Assembly: GCA_015143295.1 (NCBI GenBank) | Contig: CM026561.1 | Coordinates: 40,800,875 to 40,864,874 of the forward strand | Length of the DNA: 64,000 nucleotides | Direction of reading: 5' to 3' | Source of the DNA: Tetracentron sinense | Taxonomy: Eukaryota; Streptophyta; Magnoliopsida; Trochodendrales; Trochodendraceae | Shown here: piece after piece, positions 11,354 to 22,835 of the stretch | Position numbering within the stretch: position 1 is the first letter of the stretch | Layout: the number at the start of each line of letters is the position of its first letter | Position numbers and translations under genes: made by a program | The notes under the pieces: generated by a model | Databases searched by the model: none | Seen by the model: only the letters and a program-made list of their open reading frames with translations | What the model was told of the DNA's origin: nothing

Positions 11354-12073
11354 GCATCATGCGGAGCTCCCTTTTTACACTATCGGGCTAGGAAGCACGG
11401 ATACGGGATACGGATACAAGATATGGATACGGGAGACAGATACGATACGATATGGATACAGTGATACGGCATAACCTAAAAAAATAGAATACGGGTACAG
11501 CCAGGATACGTTTATAATTTTTTTTTAAAATAATAATAATACGATATTTTGTATTATAATTACAAAATAACCATTGGTTCAGTTCTGTTTATGTAAAAAA
11601 AATACCATGTCCATGCAAAAACAAAAGAAATAGGGTCATCTCATCATCCACTAAGCAAAAAAGAAAGTCATCCTATCATCCACTAAGCAAAATATAAAGA
11701 AGACCATGTCCATGCAAAAACAAAAGAGATAGGGCCACACCCCCGGGTCTCCAAAAATACAAAAAAAAAAAAATTATTCATGGCCGTATCCCGGCCATAT
11801 CGGAGCCGTATCCGAATTAAAAAACATGTTTTTAATTAACAGGATACGTCTCAATCGTATCCCGTACGTATCCTGCCATATCAGAGGTGTATCTATATCC
11901 GATACATATCGGATACGGGTACGAAGACCTATTTGAAGTATCCGTGCTTCCTAGCTACCGGGGTGACAAATGTGTAATTATCAATAATTACACATTTGCC
12001 ACCTAGTAGTGTAAAAAGTTGATAATTACACAAATGTCACCCGGTAGTGTAAAAAGGGAGCTCCGCATGATGC
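11354..12073. mobile_element. TIR element (gcatcatgcggagctccc family) with a hAT MITE inside
   Basis: 34-bp inverted ends (11354-11387 and 12040-12073) match at about 33 of 34 bases. They contain 'gcggagctccctttttacac' and its inverse. The central part holds further inverted copies of 'gataattacacaaatgt'. Removing the 11388-11954 insert leaves about 150 bp. A related element lies at 26946-27113. Non-coding. Confidence 0.65.
11388..11954. mobile_element. hAT-type MITE of 567 bp with 8-bp target duplication
   Basis: Perfect 17-bp terminal inverted repeats, ctaggaagcacggatac and its inverse, flanked by CTATCGGG (11380-11387) and CTACCGGG (11955-11962), 7 of 8 identical. An 8-bp duplication with short TIRs indicates hAT. 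The subterminal regions are made of repeated 'ggatacg' words in inverted orientation at the two ends. No coding capacity. Confidence 0.75.
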
Positions 12074-12079
12074 AGGCTG

Positions 12080-13230
12080 AAAATTAATCTCTAATTAAAA
12101 ACCTTTACCATACCTTGATACCCAAGATGGTATGGGTAAAGAAAATGTTTACCCTATGCTATATGGTAAGGGTAAAGCAAATAGGAAATTGTAAATAGGT
12201 AAGGAAAATGTTTATTCGACCGGGGCAGAGCCGCATGAGGCCCAAGGGCTGAAGCCCCCCACCCGCTCTCGCTTCCTAACAACAAATAAAGCTAGTTAAG
12301 GGAGAGGGCTGGCATCAACTAAGAAACCAGACACGGACAAGCCCGGGGGCCTATAGGATTAATAGGGGCATTAGCTTTAAAGAGGGGAAAAGTGGGGGGA
12401 CGGGGTAGTTATAGCCCTCCCTAAACTTTTGAGAAAATATATATTATTTACAAACGGATACAAATAGATGCCATGGCCCATGAACTTGACCCTCAATTTT
12501 TTGGGGGGGCTAGGCCCCAAAACCCCCTTTGTTAGCTCCCCTGCAAGAGAATCTGGCTCTGCCCATGATCGGAAACCTACCCTACCTGTTGACAGTCATC
12601 GTAGCTACTAAGTCAGAGTCATCGTTGCTACTAAGTCTGGATCATATGAAGGTGCCACAACTACATGGGGGATTTGCTTATCGTGTTTTAAATCCATTTT
12701 TTACTCCATCAACACATGATATGCTTGGAATGAAGGCTTTATATACACATCCACTCTCTAATGACATATGATACATTAAATTACTTTCATTATTTATTTG
12801 TGCAACTAGTTAAAACAAAGCATAACAGATATTATAACAAGTGCTTTGCTTTTACAGTTACCAAGCCAAATTAATTTTGTGTATGTTGTGGGAGAATGCA
12901 TGCCAGATATGAGTTTAGCCACCTTAAAATTGTAGGTCCCGAGGTCCATTCCTGGGCTCCCCTCAATATCGGTTCCCCTTAATATCGGTTGTGTGGGATG
13001 GGGGTATTCCCTGGGCAACATGTGGGACTAGTTTGAGTCTTTAAGGCTCAGGATATCCACGTTTATCAAATTAAAAAAAAATTTCAAATAGAGGGATATA
13101 GCCTTTACTATTTTTCAAGAATATTCTCTGTTGTTCTCAAAGATGGCATGACGTGTGGCAATCAGACTTATTCAGTAATAAAGTATGCTCCAAGAATGGA
13201 AAGTTTTCCCATTTTTATTGGTTAGTTGGT
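12080..13230. other. intergenic; possible decayed transposon near 12220-12575
   Basis: 'ccggggcagagcc' near 12219 and 'ggctctgcccatgatcgg' near 12553 are inverted relative to each other and could be the ends of a decayed ~350-bp element. The rest shows nothing recognisable. Confidence 0.3.
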
Positions 13231-13236
13231 TAGTAA

Positions 13237-13354
13237 GGGCACATTTGGCATCACTACTAATGAACAAGTCTCTATTCCCTGAGAATAGAAACGCTTGAGT
13301 TTTTATTAATAGAGAATAAAGAATTGTTCATTAGTAGCGATGCCAAACGGGCCC
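13237..13354. mobile_element. Tourist/PIF-Harbinger-like MITE with TAA duplication
   Basis: A 118-bp element. Its ~30-bp ends (gggcacatttggcatcacta and the inverse gccaaacgggccc end) are near-perfect inverted repeats. TAA flanks it at 13234-13236 and 13355-13357, the 3-bp target duplication typical of PIF/Harbinger. Confidence 0.75.
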
Positions 13355-13549
13355 TAACTCACCCCAATAGAACCACTATAACACTCTAGAGAGGATTTGA
13401 TCTCAGGATCTATTTTTTATGTGGGGCACACCGTAATCTGGATTTGATGTAGGCAGGTTCTACGGATTTCAGTTAAAAAATGCTAGCCCGCACGCAGACA
13501 ACAAGAAGTGTCTCTACCACAATGACGCTAGAGAAATTTGCATTTAGAG

Positions 13550-13790
13550 CGTGTTCGCTTGGCGAGAATGTGAGGAAAAGTAAAAGAAATGGTTACACTT
13601 TTCTTGTGTTTGGTGTACAAGAAACACATCTTCATTTTCTTGTACTTCCTTAATAGTAACAAATTTTCTTCCAAATACCCCCTTCATCTTTAGCTGGTTA
13701 TTTTGAGAGAAAATTTAAATTTTTTTAATTTTTCCTGTATTTTCTTTTTTTTTTTCCACTTATTTTCTTGCCAAACGAACACAACCTTAC
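13550..13790. mobile_element. MITE, ~240 bp, copy 1 (gtgttcgcttggcgaga)
   Basis: Inverted ends 'gtgttcgcttggcgaga' and 'cttgccaaacgaacac'. The interior has 'caagaaacacatcttcattt' and 'ttattttgagagaaaattt', also present in the copy at 35970-36215. TTA lies on both outer sides (13553-13555 area and after 13786), so a Harbinger-type duplication is possible. Confidence 0.6.
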
Positions 13791-13792
13791 CC

Positions 13793-13930
13793 TATGTTTG
13801 GTTGTTGAGAAAATAAATAAAAACATGTAAAAGAAAAGAATTAGACAAAACACAATTAAAAAATTATTAGAAAACCAAAATTTTCTTTTCTTTTTCATGT
13901 TTTTGCCTATTTTATCGTCAACCAAACATA
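13793..13930. mobile_element. small foldback MITE, ~138 bp
   Basis: Ends tatgtttggttg and caaccaaacata are inverted repeats. The interior is AT-rich with mirrored 'aaaacatgtaaaagaaaag' and 'cttttctttttcatgttttt'. It lies directly next to the preceding MITE. Confidence 0.55.
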
Positions 13931-13939
13931 TAATTAAGG

Positions 13940-14680
13940 AAGCACTCCACTTCTAAGACTTGTTACATATTTATTAGGTTCACAACTCACAAGCCATAGT
14001 CAGTCGACTACGGTCAGTACGCTACTTTGCAAGGCTTTGAGATCCAGTACTCTCGAAATTATCCAAAGGAAAAATGGTCATTTGTGTAGGCTTACCAGAT
14101 TAAAGGTCCGGTCTTACAGCTCCTAATATTCACTAAAATCAAAAGAAACACAACAAGAAATGGCAGTGCTAAAATGGAGTGTCTATGTTTAGATGGGGAG
14201 GGCAACGGGTTGGGTTCGATTGGGTTTTTGTAAGGTCAAGCGCCGACGACAAACCCTCAACCCACCACCTGAGAGTTATTTTTTTAAAAAAATTGTAATA
14301 GTATTTGAACTTACAATTTAATGCTAATATGTGAATAAAGTGTCTCTCAATCAACTCAAGAAATGCATTTCGAATTCTATTTTTTTATTTTTTCACGTGT
14401 GGATTATATAATTTTGTATTTATTAATATCTAAGTCAACATTCGCTTATTTAAAAATACACAATAAAATAAGGTCAATTATGAGTGAAATCACACACGGC
14501 CCAAATCCTTAGTCCCAACCAATGCAAAGACAACCGGAGTGAGGGGTTAGGTTTGAAATTGCCACTCCTGCTCTAAAGTCCCTTCAAATGACTCATATGA
14601 TCAGGGGCGTACATGCTGTAGTAGGAAAAAGTGGGTCCCTCAATTTTGTAAACTTTTTTTTTGGTATGGTTGCTCCCCTC
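13940..14680. other. intergenic, nothing recognised
   Basis: No coding capacity and no clear repeat. Confidence 0.4.
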
Positions 14681-14694
14681 CCCCCAATTTTTTT

Positions 14695-14915
14695 TTTGTC
14701 ATATATATAATGGATTAAAATTTACTCACTCTTAAGGTTCACATATTTATCATTGATTTTAGAAAAACAAAATTAAAAATTTTTAACCTTAGGAGTTAGT
14801 AAATTTTAACTAGGGTTTGAAAAGAAATTTAAAAACCAAAGATAAGTGGGTGAATCTTAACCACAGTTAAGGGATATTAATAGGGACATGTGGCGACCTC
14901 AATGGCATTAGTGGG
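14695..14915. mobile_element. foldback MITE fragment (ttaaccacagttaa family)
   Basis: 'aatttactcactcttaaggt' and 'accttaggagttagtaaatt' form one inverted pair. 'gtgaatcttaaccacagtta' and 'gggacatgtggcgacctca' follow, matching the right arm of the 2513-2799 element. Confidence 0.5.
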
Positions 14916-15688
14916 AAAAAAAATTCTCAAAATAAAAAAACTAGCTAAAAAAAAATTTTCTTGGGGCTTACGCCCGAACCCCCAAATTTCATAACCTCAA
15001 TTCCATTACTTTTTTATAATTATATCCCCGGGCGGCACATTAAAAATTCTTAGGTGTGAATACTACAAAGGAAAGGAGTGGCGGACTAATTTATTTTCAC
15101 CAACAAGTCGTTGAAAGGAATTACAAAGGAAGAGGAATGCTAGCTGTGAGGGGAATTTACCGAAAGGACACGCGTCGGCAGCAGCTTCTCTCAAGTTCTG
15201 GTTTGCTAGTAGAAGGTTGGAGTGGAGGGTGTGATACCCTGACCTGTACTCCGATGATTAAGTCAGTAGATGTAGGAGATGATGAATAGTAAGAATATAA
15301 CAAAGAGTTTGAAGATCTTAGCCTTTTTTTTAGCCCCCCCTTTTCTTCACTATTCTTCAAAGGTTTATATAGGCCCTCTTTGCCATGGCCATAGGCATCC
15401 ATTGATGTCCATGCATACCTCGAATCCCTGATGTGTACTTCAGTAATCATTTTAGATAGATTTCCCGGTCATTCGTACTGCACGCGTATCTGCACACAAA
15501 AGAGAGTAGACAAAGAGTAGGAACTCGTCCTAGGTGACTGGCATTAATTGCAGCATTAAATGCCATTTAATGCCAAGACAAAGTTACCCACCTACCATCG
15601 CAGAGGTAGGATCAGTCCCAGGCGACTGGGCGGCACTGCCAGATCTTATAACGCGTGAGGATACGCGATCGTGGACAAAAGGCGACGA

Positions 15689-15950
15689 GTCCGTCGTCAG
15701 AGTGAAGACGTGAATCGTCGTCCACGAGATCACGGGTCCGTCGTCAGAGCGAGGACGTGATCGTCGTCCACGAGACCACGGGTCCGTCGTCAGAGTGAGG
15801 ACGTGAATAGTCGTCCACGAGACCACGGGTCCGTCGTCAGAACGAGGACGGAATCGTCGTTCACGAGACCACGGGTCCGTCGTCAGAGTGAGGACGTGAA
15901 TCGTGGTCCACGAGACCACGGGTCCGTCGTCAGAGTGAGGACGGAAATGA
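15689..15950. repeat. CpG-rich tandem array, 46/47-bp unit, 5.6 copies
   Basis: Units start with 'gtccgtcgtcagag' at 15689, 15736, 15782, 15829, 15875 and 15922, so spacing alternates 47 and 46 bases. Each has 'gaggacgtgaatcgtcgtcc' and 'acgagaccacgg'. The array is rich in CpG although the surrounding DNA is AT-rich. The open frames across it on both strands are products of the repeat period, not evidence of a gene. Confidence 0.85.
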
Positions 15951-15959
15951 ACTCAAATG

Positions 15960-17960
15960 ATAACTCCACACTGAGGACGAGCTCGTCGTCACCACACTTA
16001 GGTTTTACGAAATTTACCCATTACACTAGCCCAGTTCCTAACTCACAAAAATATTATAGCCCTAGGTGGTGCCCCTCAATCAAGCAGTCTGGATCAGTGA
16101 GATGGTAGACCATTTATCCTTGTCAATGGTAGGACCCCTCTTGGGGTTGTTTAGAAAGGCTGCGCCAGTAAGGTTTATCATATATGGTACTAATAATAGT
16201 GTTAATAGTGTTATGAGGATTGATAACGAAATATTATCCAGACACCTCCACCCTCTAGCTAGAATAGTAGTGATGTGTCTCTTACTAAGACATGGGTCCT
16301 ATTTTGATTATTATAAAGAGAATCTCTCAATAGATTGATTGATATAGATTGATTGATAGAGGTTTCAATATAGGGGTGAGACTCTCTCATCCCACTCCTT
16401 AACAATAACAACTAAACTGTATAAATGATTTTAACTCCACGTGGGCCACCATTACATTGTATTAATTAAAAGCACCAAAAAAGTTAATAATCGCTAGTAG
16501 TGGTTATTTCACTAACTTAATTATATTATTTTGAAAAATTATATGACATAGAATAGTGATATTATTAAGTTGAAATTGACAAATAACCACAAAAAAGGCA
16601 TCCTAGAATAATCAAAATTCCTTCTTATCATAAAAGGGAAAAGAAGAGCTAAAATTCCCAATAAATCATGCTTATATGCTTTGGGAATATTTTTGCTATT
16701 GTGAGACATGTCAATTAACATCAAATGGTCAATTGGTAGGCCTTCACCTCAATGTAGCTTAAAAATCAAACTGTTCCCAAAATCACATTTATCGTTCTAA
16801 CCACATAATCACTAGCACCACTATTGTGATTTCCGCAGCCCTATGAGCCCATATTTTTCACTATCGCCGTTAATGTCATTTTTTACTTGAGCCATATTTT
16901 TCACTATTGCCGTTAATGTCTTTTTCGACTTCCTCGAGAGCCTTTGTTTTGCACTGACTCAACCCACGATTGGAATTTCGAGAAATGTACTTGTTCAAAC
17001 AATCTCAATTGTCTCCCTCTTATTAATCACCTATCAAAGTTAATTCTATGTTATTTTAAATGCATTATTGACGTTACGAGACTTTAGTCTTCTCATTTAA
17101 ATTACTCTCAAATTGATTTGATCGGATGTTAAGATGGTTACAATCAGTTGACTGAATGATTTAAGCCATTTATCATTTTTTTAATAGTACTCATTATATT
17201 TGAGTGTTTATGACTATTTTATACCCACCATTAGTCTAAAAAATGCTTGGATTACTGCCATCCATTAGGTGAACCTCATGGCTCATACTCTGTTATTTGT
17301 GCTAACACATGATCAATCACTTACAAAGATAATCGACAAAGACGGAATAATTGAGTATGAACGACATATGGGGCCAAAGGACATGGCTTAGAACTGATCT
17401 TGGTGCAAATTTATACACATGATCATGATTTTTATTTATTTATTTATACATTTTATGGTGTTATTTCATGTTAGAGTTGGAGCTTTAGGGTTCCTCAACT
17501 ATCAACTACCATCAGAGAATAAAAGAATTTCGTAAAAAAATATTTGTGCTTATCTGATATGAGAATAATCATATTCTTTTTTCTCTTTCTTTGTTCTTAA
17601 TTTTTAGGGGAATGGGAGATTCGTGAGCTTAAAATTTCATCATCAAGAATAAAAGAATTGAATTGATTCTTTTATGTTTTTCTTAAAAATGCAAACAATA
17701 TTCTTGTCAACCAAAAATAAGGACTACTACTTCTCAGCCATTGAAATCAACAATAAAATTTCAGAAATCCATCTTGGGATATATGGAATTACTTAGCTAC
17801 CATTTTGATTACACTTAAACTACTTCCTCTCTCATTCTAAATTAATTTTGTTTTGTATTCCTTATCAAATATGTACCGATGTGCGCCACTTATCAGGGTT
17901 GCTCGAGATCGAGTCTCAAGAAAGGAAATATCCCTTGGTAATGCAGCAGGCCAGAGACCA
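15960..17960. other. intergenic, nothing recognised
   Basis: AT-rich. Contains a short 'gattgatt(gata)' simple repeat near 16335-16365. No conserved coding motif on either strand. Confidence 0.4.
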
Positions 17961-17970
17961 ATCACCCTTA

Positions 17971-17979
17971 CTAACCTAG
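17971..17979. other. 9-bp target-site duplication, left (CTAACCTAG)
   Basis: Matches CGAACCTAG at 26338-26346 at 8 of 9 positions. Nine bases is the usual duplication for Mutator-like elements. Confidence 0.8.
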
Positions 17980-18864
17980 GGGGAAAGTACGGAAGTAGGC
18001 TTGAGTTTTTGAAAAATTACGGAAACCAGCTCCCTTTTGAGGGAGTTATTTTTTCCAGCCTCCACGCGTGTGTAGAGCTGAAGCGTGCGGGAGGGCTTGT
18101 TACAATGTCCAAAATACCCCTGTAAAAACTGAACAGTTTATGGCTAACTCTCCCCATTTCATCGAATACCTTACTTACCCATTTCGAACGCAAAGGAAGA
18201 AGTAGGAAGAGGAAGAAGGAAGAGGAAGAACGAAGAAGGAAGAAGAAGGAAATTTCGGTTAAGAGGTATGGATTGAAACCCTGATCAAAACAGATGAAAA
18301 TTTCGGTCAGGCTTTTGTTGATTTTTTCGCATTTCGAACTCATTATGGATTGAACTCGTTAGTTTAAGAGGAAGATAAACTCTAAGGAAATAAAACCGTA
18401 ACGAAGATGAACCCTTAAACCCTGTAAGAAAAATCCCAAAAATCGGGAAATCGGTAAAGATTTACAGTCTCAAATTCGAGATAACAGTCTCGAATTCGAG
18501 ATGGTTATCTCGAATTCGAGATGGTTATCTCGAATTCGAGATAACCATCTCGAATTCAGGACAACCATCTTGAATTCAGGATGGTTATCTCGAATTCGAG
18601 ATAACAGTCTCGAATTCAGGCTCTTTTTTTTTTTTTAAGTAATTCTTAAACTGTATTACTAATATTAAGGAAGCCACACCCTAAAACCCCTGTAGGAAAA
18701 ATCCAACGGCTGAATTCGAGGTTACAGTCTCGGATTCGAGATGGTTATCTCGAATTCGAGATAACCATCTCGAATCCGAGACTGTTATCTCGAATTCAGG
18801 ACTGCTAATTTTTGAATTTCATCTTCCACTAATCAATTTTATTAATACTTGCAGAGTCAAGATG
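17980..18864. repeat. left terminal inverted repeat of the Mutator-like element
   Basis: About 885 bp, mirrored at 25488-26337 with scattered substitutions and small indels. It includes a GGAAGAAG-rich stretch (18190-18250) and two blocks of the palindromic 20-bp repeat. It ends exactly at the start codon of the peptidase gene (gagtcaagATG). The 108-residue open frames in the two TIRs are mirror translations of the same sequence and are not taken as genes. By analogy with MuDR, the TIR should hold the promoter and transposase binding sites. Confidence 0.85.
18460..18805. repeat. 20-bp palindromic repeat array, left TIR (two blocks)
   Basis: Blocks at about 18460-18620 and 18712-18805 are built from ctcgaattcgagatggttat in both orientations (ggtt or aacc spacer). 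'atctcgaattcgagat' is a 16-base palindrome, and 'gagat-ggtt-atctc' is a second hairpin in the same 20-bp period. Confidence 0.85.
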
Positions 18865-19927
18865 CCAAAAAACAGAGGAAAAGGGGATGACAAAGGCAAA
18901 GGGAAGGGGAAAGAGGTGGAAAAGGCCCAACCTTCTGTGAAATGTACCATGAAAGAATGGTTTGAAAAAATAAAGCCGCACTTGGAGGCCCATCCTAAGA
19001 GAAAGTCTTTATGGAAGCAGACTTGCTTTAGGCATCTTTATGATTTGCCCAGAAATCCCCAATGTGGTCAGGCATTGCACCACCTACTTCAGAGGCATAG
19101 GGATGCACTTACTTTTGATTTAGCTGGTAGTGTTATGCGGTTTAGGTTGTTAGACTTCACCCTGATAATGAGTTTAAATGCTAGCATAGGTGTCCCTCCC
19201 GCCATAGTACCCGCCAATTCTCCTACCTCCCTAAAGGTTCGTAAGTTTGGTGAAGTACAACTTATAAAAAAATTGGACCTGCTTAGGGTGTTGGAGTCGT
19301 GTAACAATGATATGGACGCAATCAAAATTGCATTGGTCCTATATGTGGAGTTATTGATCATTGCAAAAGAGACATACTCGAACATTGAGATTGACTACTT
19401 GGATCTTGTAGAGGACCTCGATGCCTTTAACAAATACCCTTGGGGCACTGTAGGGTACTCGATATTTAAGAAAAGTATTGAAATTGCACATATAGATACT
19501 CCACAATACAACATTAACGGATGTTGTATTGCCTTTCAGGTATATTATATCCTTCATATAAGTTTAATTTGTAATTACACTCCTGTTTGTATTTTCATTT
19601 CAAATTCTAATGATGACAGGTTTGGATGTTTGAGTGCATTCCTGCACTTGGGAGATTATGTTCTCGCGGATCTCCGCCTACTACTGAGATGTTCCCTCGT
19701 GTTTTACGTTGGAAAGGTACTACGTATAAAATCTACAAGACATTGGAAGAAAATATATTTAATGTAGAAGAGGTACGAAAGTGAAAGTTAGTATTTAGTT
19801 ATATATTTTTTGTTTGCTTAGTTTAACATAATTTTATGTTCACAGCTTGAGGTTCTTAAGTTGAATGTCACTGATCGTGAGAATGAGCAAGAAGTTGTTA
19901 GGGGTGTCCTTGCACGAATGGGATCTG

Positions 19928-19958
<31 letters not shown>

Positions 19959-20194
19959 GGCTGAGGATGAGGAGGAGGAGGATGGAGATGAGGAGGGTGG
20001 TGAGGAGGAGGATACTCTTGAGGGGGATGGTGATGAGCAGGCTGAGGTGGAGGGAGGGAATGATGATGGTGATGATGACGAGGAGGAGGGTAGTCCCCCC
20101 CCGGTACATGAGCAAAGGTCAAAAACTGTAAGTAACAAAATTGAAACCCTAAATAAAGATGATTGTATCGAAACTGTTGTAAAATTTTATCCTG

Positions 20195-20340
20195 AAATCG
20201 AGATTACAGTCTCGGATTCGAGATTACAGCTTCGGATTCGAGATGGTTATCTTGAATTCGAGATGGTTATCTCGAATTCGAGATAACCATCTCGAATCCG
20301 AGGCTGTAATCTCGAATTCATGACTGTAATCTGGACTTCA
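20195..20340. repeat. 20-bp palindromic repeat array in intron 3 of the peptidase gene
   Basis: The same ctcgaattcgagatggttat words, in both orientations, within the 272-base intron 20128-20399. The open frame reading through it is a by-product of the repeat. Confidence 0.8.
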
Positions 20341-20659
20341 GGCCCATTTATTCCATATATTTACATTTTATTGTGTCCTAATATCTAGCATTTTTTCAGG
20401 TACACGATGTACAAGCGAAATCACACCCATCTTTGTACAAGCGTCTGAAACGTTATTTTGGCCGACGGTTTGATGCCTTAGCCACGAAAATGGATTGCTT
20501 GGCTAACAGATTTGATAATTATGCATCAGAAATGAGGGCTATGAGAAAAAGGGAAAGAAAAAGAGATAGAAAAAGAAAAAGAAGAAGAAAAGAAAGAGAA
20601 AGAGAAAGAGAATGTAGAAAGTATGCACCCCCTAGTGATGAAGAAAGAACTATCTTTTC

Positions 20660-20795
20660 AGAGGAGCAGGTGGGTGATGAGGGAAGGCCTACCTGTTCAG
20701 GGGGGAGGTGGGTGATGAAATAAGGGCAACCTGTTCAGGGGGGGAGGTGGGGGATGAAGTAAGAACAGCCTGTTCAGAGGGGGAGGTGGGTGATG
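20660..20795. repeat. coding tandem repeat of ~45 bp in exon 4
   Basis: Three units of 'gaggtgggtgatgaa...cctgttcagggggg' encode a GEVGDE..RTACSGG-like peptide. The G-run is 6 bases in the first unit and 7 in the second. This one-base difference causes the frameshift in this gene copy. Confidence 0.7.
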
Positions 20796-22375
20796 CTGAA
20801 ATAACGGCTTTTGAAGGTGATGATGATGAAACCCTTACAAGAGTTGAGGGAAGGCCACTAAGAGCCACAATCATTTCGAAGCATCTCCGCTCCCCTTACT
20901 TGAATACTAGAGTGAAGAAAAAAATGACCGAAGGCATGACCGCTAAAGACCCAATGAGGGAAGCTACGACAGCTGAAAAAAAGGCCCTACGAACCTTTTT
21001 GAATACGGAGGCAGATTCGAATAATATTAGGTAATTTTTCTAATTTTGAATTCAAAAGTAGATGCATAAATGATCATATTTCTCTACTTTAGAAAGTTTT
21101 TGAAATGTAGGCAGACGATATATAACGTTAGAATAACTCCGGAGATGCTCGCTGTTGTGTCAACTAGCAAAAGCTTGATCGATTCCACAGTAACAGACTC
21201 TTCCCATCTTTAATTTAATGTTGTGTATCTCTTTTGTAATTCTAATAATCTAACACTAATCCTTTTATATATATAGCATATTGACGTATGGATGGAGCTG
21301 TTGGCACAACGTCGTGAGAGACATCCCACTCTTTACACTCAGTCCTGTGTCTTTGAACCTACTTGGTTCATGGTAAGGTCTCTTCTTATTATTTCATTAC
21401 CGGTAACTCAATCTTTAAGGTATTCTAATGATTTAGTGTCTTCACAGGAATTTCTACTTCAAGAAGCAGACGTGTTAAGATCATATATGAATGCAAACGA
21501 CTCTGTGACACGAGTGATGTTAAAGGACCAAATAAACCCTAACCTTAGACCCATTGTTGAGGGGTCAAGTGGGCGACCAGCCATGTAGTCGGCTGAGAGA
21601 GTGTACCTCCCGTTTCTCCATGGCCAGCACTGGGTGTTAGCGGTATTGGAACCCCCGAGAAACCAAGTCCTAATTTTGGACTCATACTTCACCGATGTCA
21701 TAGACATGTATGCATCAGAACTATGTACCATCAAAGAATGCATCCCCGCCTTCTTCCATATGTTTGGCGACGTGGAGGCTCTAGGCAAGGACTGGGTGGT
21801 ACGGGAGGTCACCCACTTACCAAAACAGAAAAATACGTAAGTCTATATGAAAATAAGCAATTTATTTATAATTTAGCTCACTTTTTTTTCCTATACTATA
21901 AAATACTAATGAAATGTGTTGTTTGTGTATCAGGCGTGATTGTGGAATATTCCTGATGAAATATGTTGATTTCTTATGTGCTGATTTGGAGATTCAGTTT
22001 GAGCAGGTATTATTCCTTATTTTCCTCTAACTTACTATTTATGCTCTTGAAGGTTTTTAATTTATTTGACTAACTATTTATGCTCATCGTATTTTAAATT
22101 TGTAGGTTGATGTTTTGAAGTTCCGGAAGCGGATAGCCTGCGAGATAATGGATGGGGTTGCCAATCCTTAGGGGACATGGTCAAGGGGTGTGAGTGTCTT
22201 ATGTGTTGTTTATGTCAAGGGGGGCTCACTGTTTGGATGTACTAATTTTTTTATGGAAGGATGTTTAAGTTTTCAAACCTGACATGGATGTATGTATTGG
22301 ATTTGTAATGGATTTATTATGGATGTAAATGATTCCCCCAAGGTAGTTAATTCACTGTTCATTTACAGTGAATGT

Positions 22376-22690
22376 CCCGAATTCAGACTAACAAAATCTC
22401 GAAGTCGAGATAACCATCTCGAATTCGAGACTGTTGCTTCCATTATTTTTCATTTTGTTCCAGATTATACAGGTGAAGGTCCTGAATTCGAGATAACCAT
22501 CTCGAAATCATCCAAATCATCTCGAATTGGAAATGGTTATCTCGAATTCGAGACTGTTGCTTCCATTATTTTTCATTCTGTTCCAGATTATACAGGTCCA
22601 GGTCCTGAATTCGAGATAACCATCTCAAAATCATCCAAATCATCTCGAATTCTAGATGGTTATCTCGAATTCAGGCTCCAGTTCCAGATT
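22376..22690. repeat. 20-bp palindromic repeat array between the two convergent gene ends
   Basis: Contains 'gaattcgagataaccatctc' words and a tandem duplication of ~110 bp ('gttgcttccattatttttca' at about 22431 and 22555). It lies in the 664 bases between the two stop codons, so it would be in or beyond the 3' ends of both transcripts. Confidence 0.8.
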
Positions 22691-22835
22691 ACAGGTTCTG
22701 TCTTGAGACTGTTGTTTCCATTTGTCTCCCTTTATATACCACTCAAGTACATGGATGGATGAATTTTAACAATATTCGAATATACAAAATCAAGAATTCG
22801 ATACAAAAACACTTTGAATTGTTATTATGAAATGA

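Larger units (their letters stand above)
18862..22171 (+). pseudogene. DUF1985 / Ulp1-like C48 peptidase gene of the Mutator-like element, inactivated
   Basis: Nine exons join in frame: 18862-19539, 19620-19772, 19846-20127, 20400-21030, 21093-21189, 21277-21372, 21448-21836, 21934-22006, 22106-22171. Exon 1 has a Lys-rich start and a DUF1985-like region (KSLWKQTCFRHLYDLP). Exon 3 is a long Asp/Glu tract; exon 4 is Arg/Lys-rich followed by a short 'GEVGDE' repeat. Exons 7-8 hold the C48 core: His in GQHWVLAV, Asp in ILDSY, Cys in RDCGIF. Two breaks are visible. One G is missing in the G-run near 20700-20706, compared with the next repeat unit, which shifts frame. A TAG at 21586-21588 stands where a Trp is likely, just before the catalytic His. 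Ulp1 enzymes cleave SUMO from proteins; the role of transposon copies is not known. The intact product would probably be nuclear. Confidence 0.8.

Noticed and set aside
15228-16000. Possible LTR starting tgtgataccctgacc
   Set aside because: The start looks LTR-like, but no matching CA end or target duplication was found.
15584-16108. Open frames of about 100 residues on both strands across the CpG-rich array
   Set aside because: The open frames follow from the repeat; the peptides repeat with the 46/47-bp unit and there is no gene-like context.
18017-18343. 108-residue open frame (minus) and its twin at 25974-26300 (plus), nearly identical proteins
   Set aside because: They are mirror images of the two TIRs. 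The shared sequence comes from the inverted repeat, and the peptides are Phe/Ser/Leu-rich low complexity with no known domain.
19818-20138. Ser-, Ile- or His-rich open frames opposite the acidic exon
   Set aside because: Shadows of the GAT/GAG-repeat coding for Asp/Glu in the peptidase gene.
22376-22690. CRISPR-like array
   Set aside because: Palindromic repeats at a fixed 20-bp period without unique spacers, in plant nuclear DNA; it is a transposon repeat.
22292-22762. 156-residue open frame between the two transposon genes
   Set aside because: Translation of the palindromic repeat array. The repeated 'SKSSRI'/'DGYLEFE' motif follows the DNA unit.
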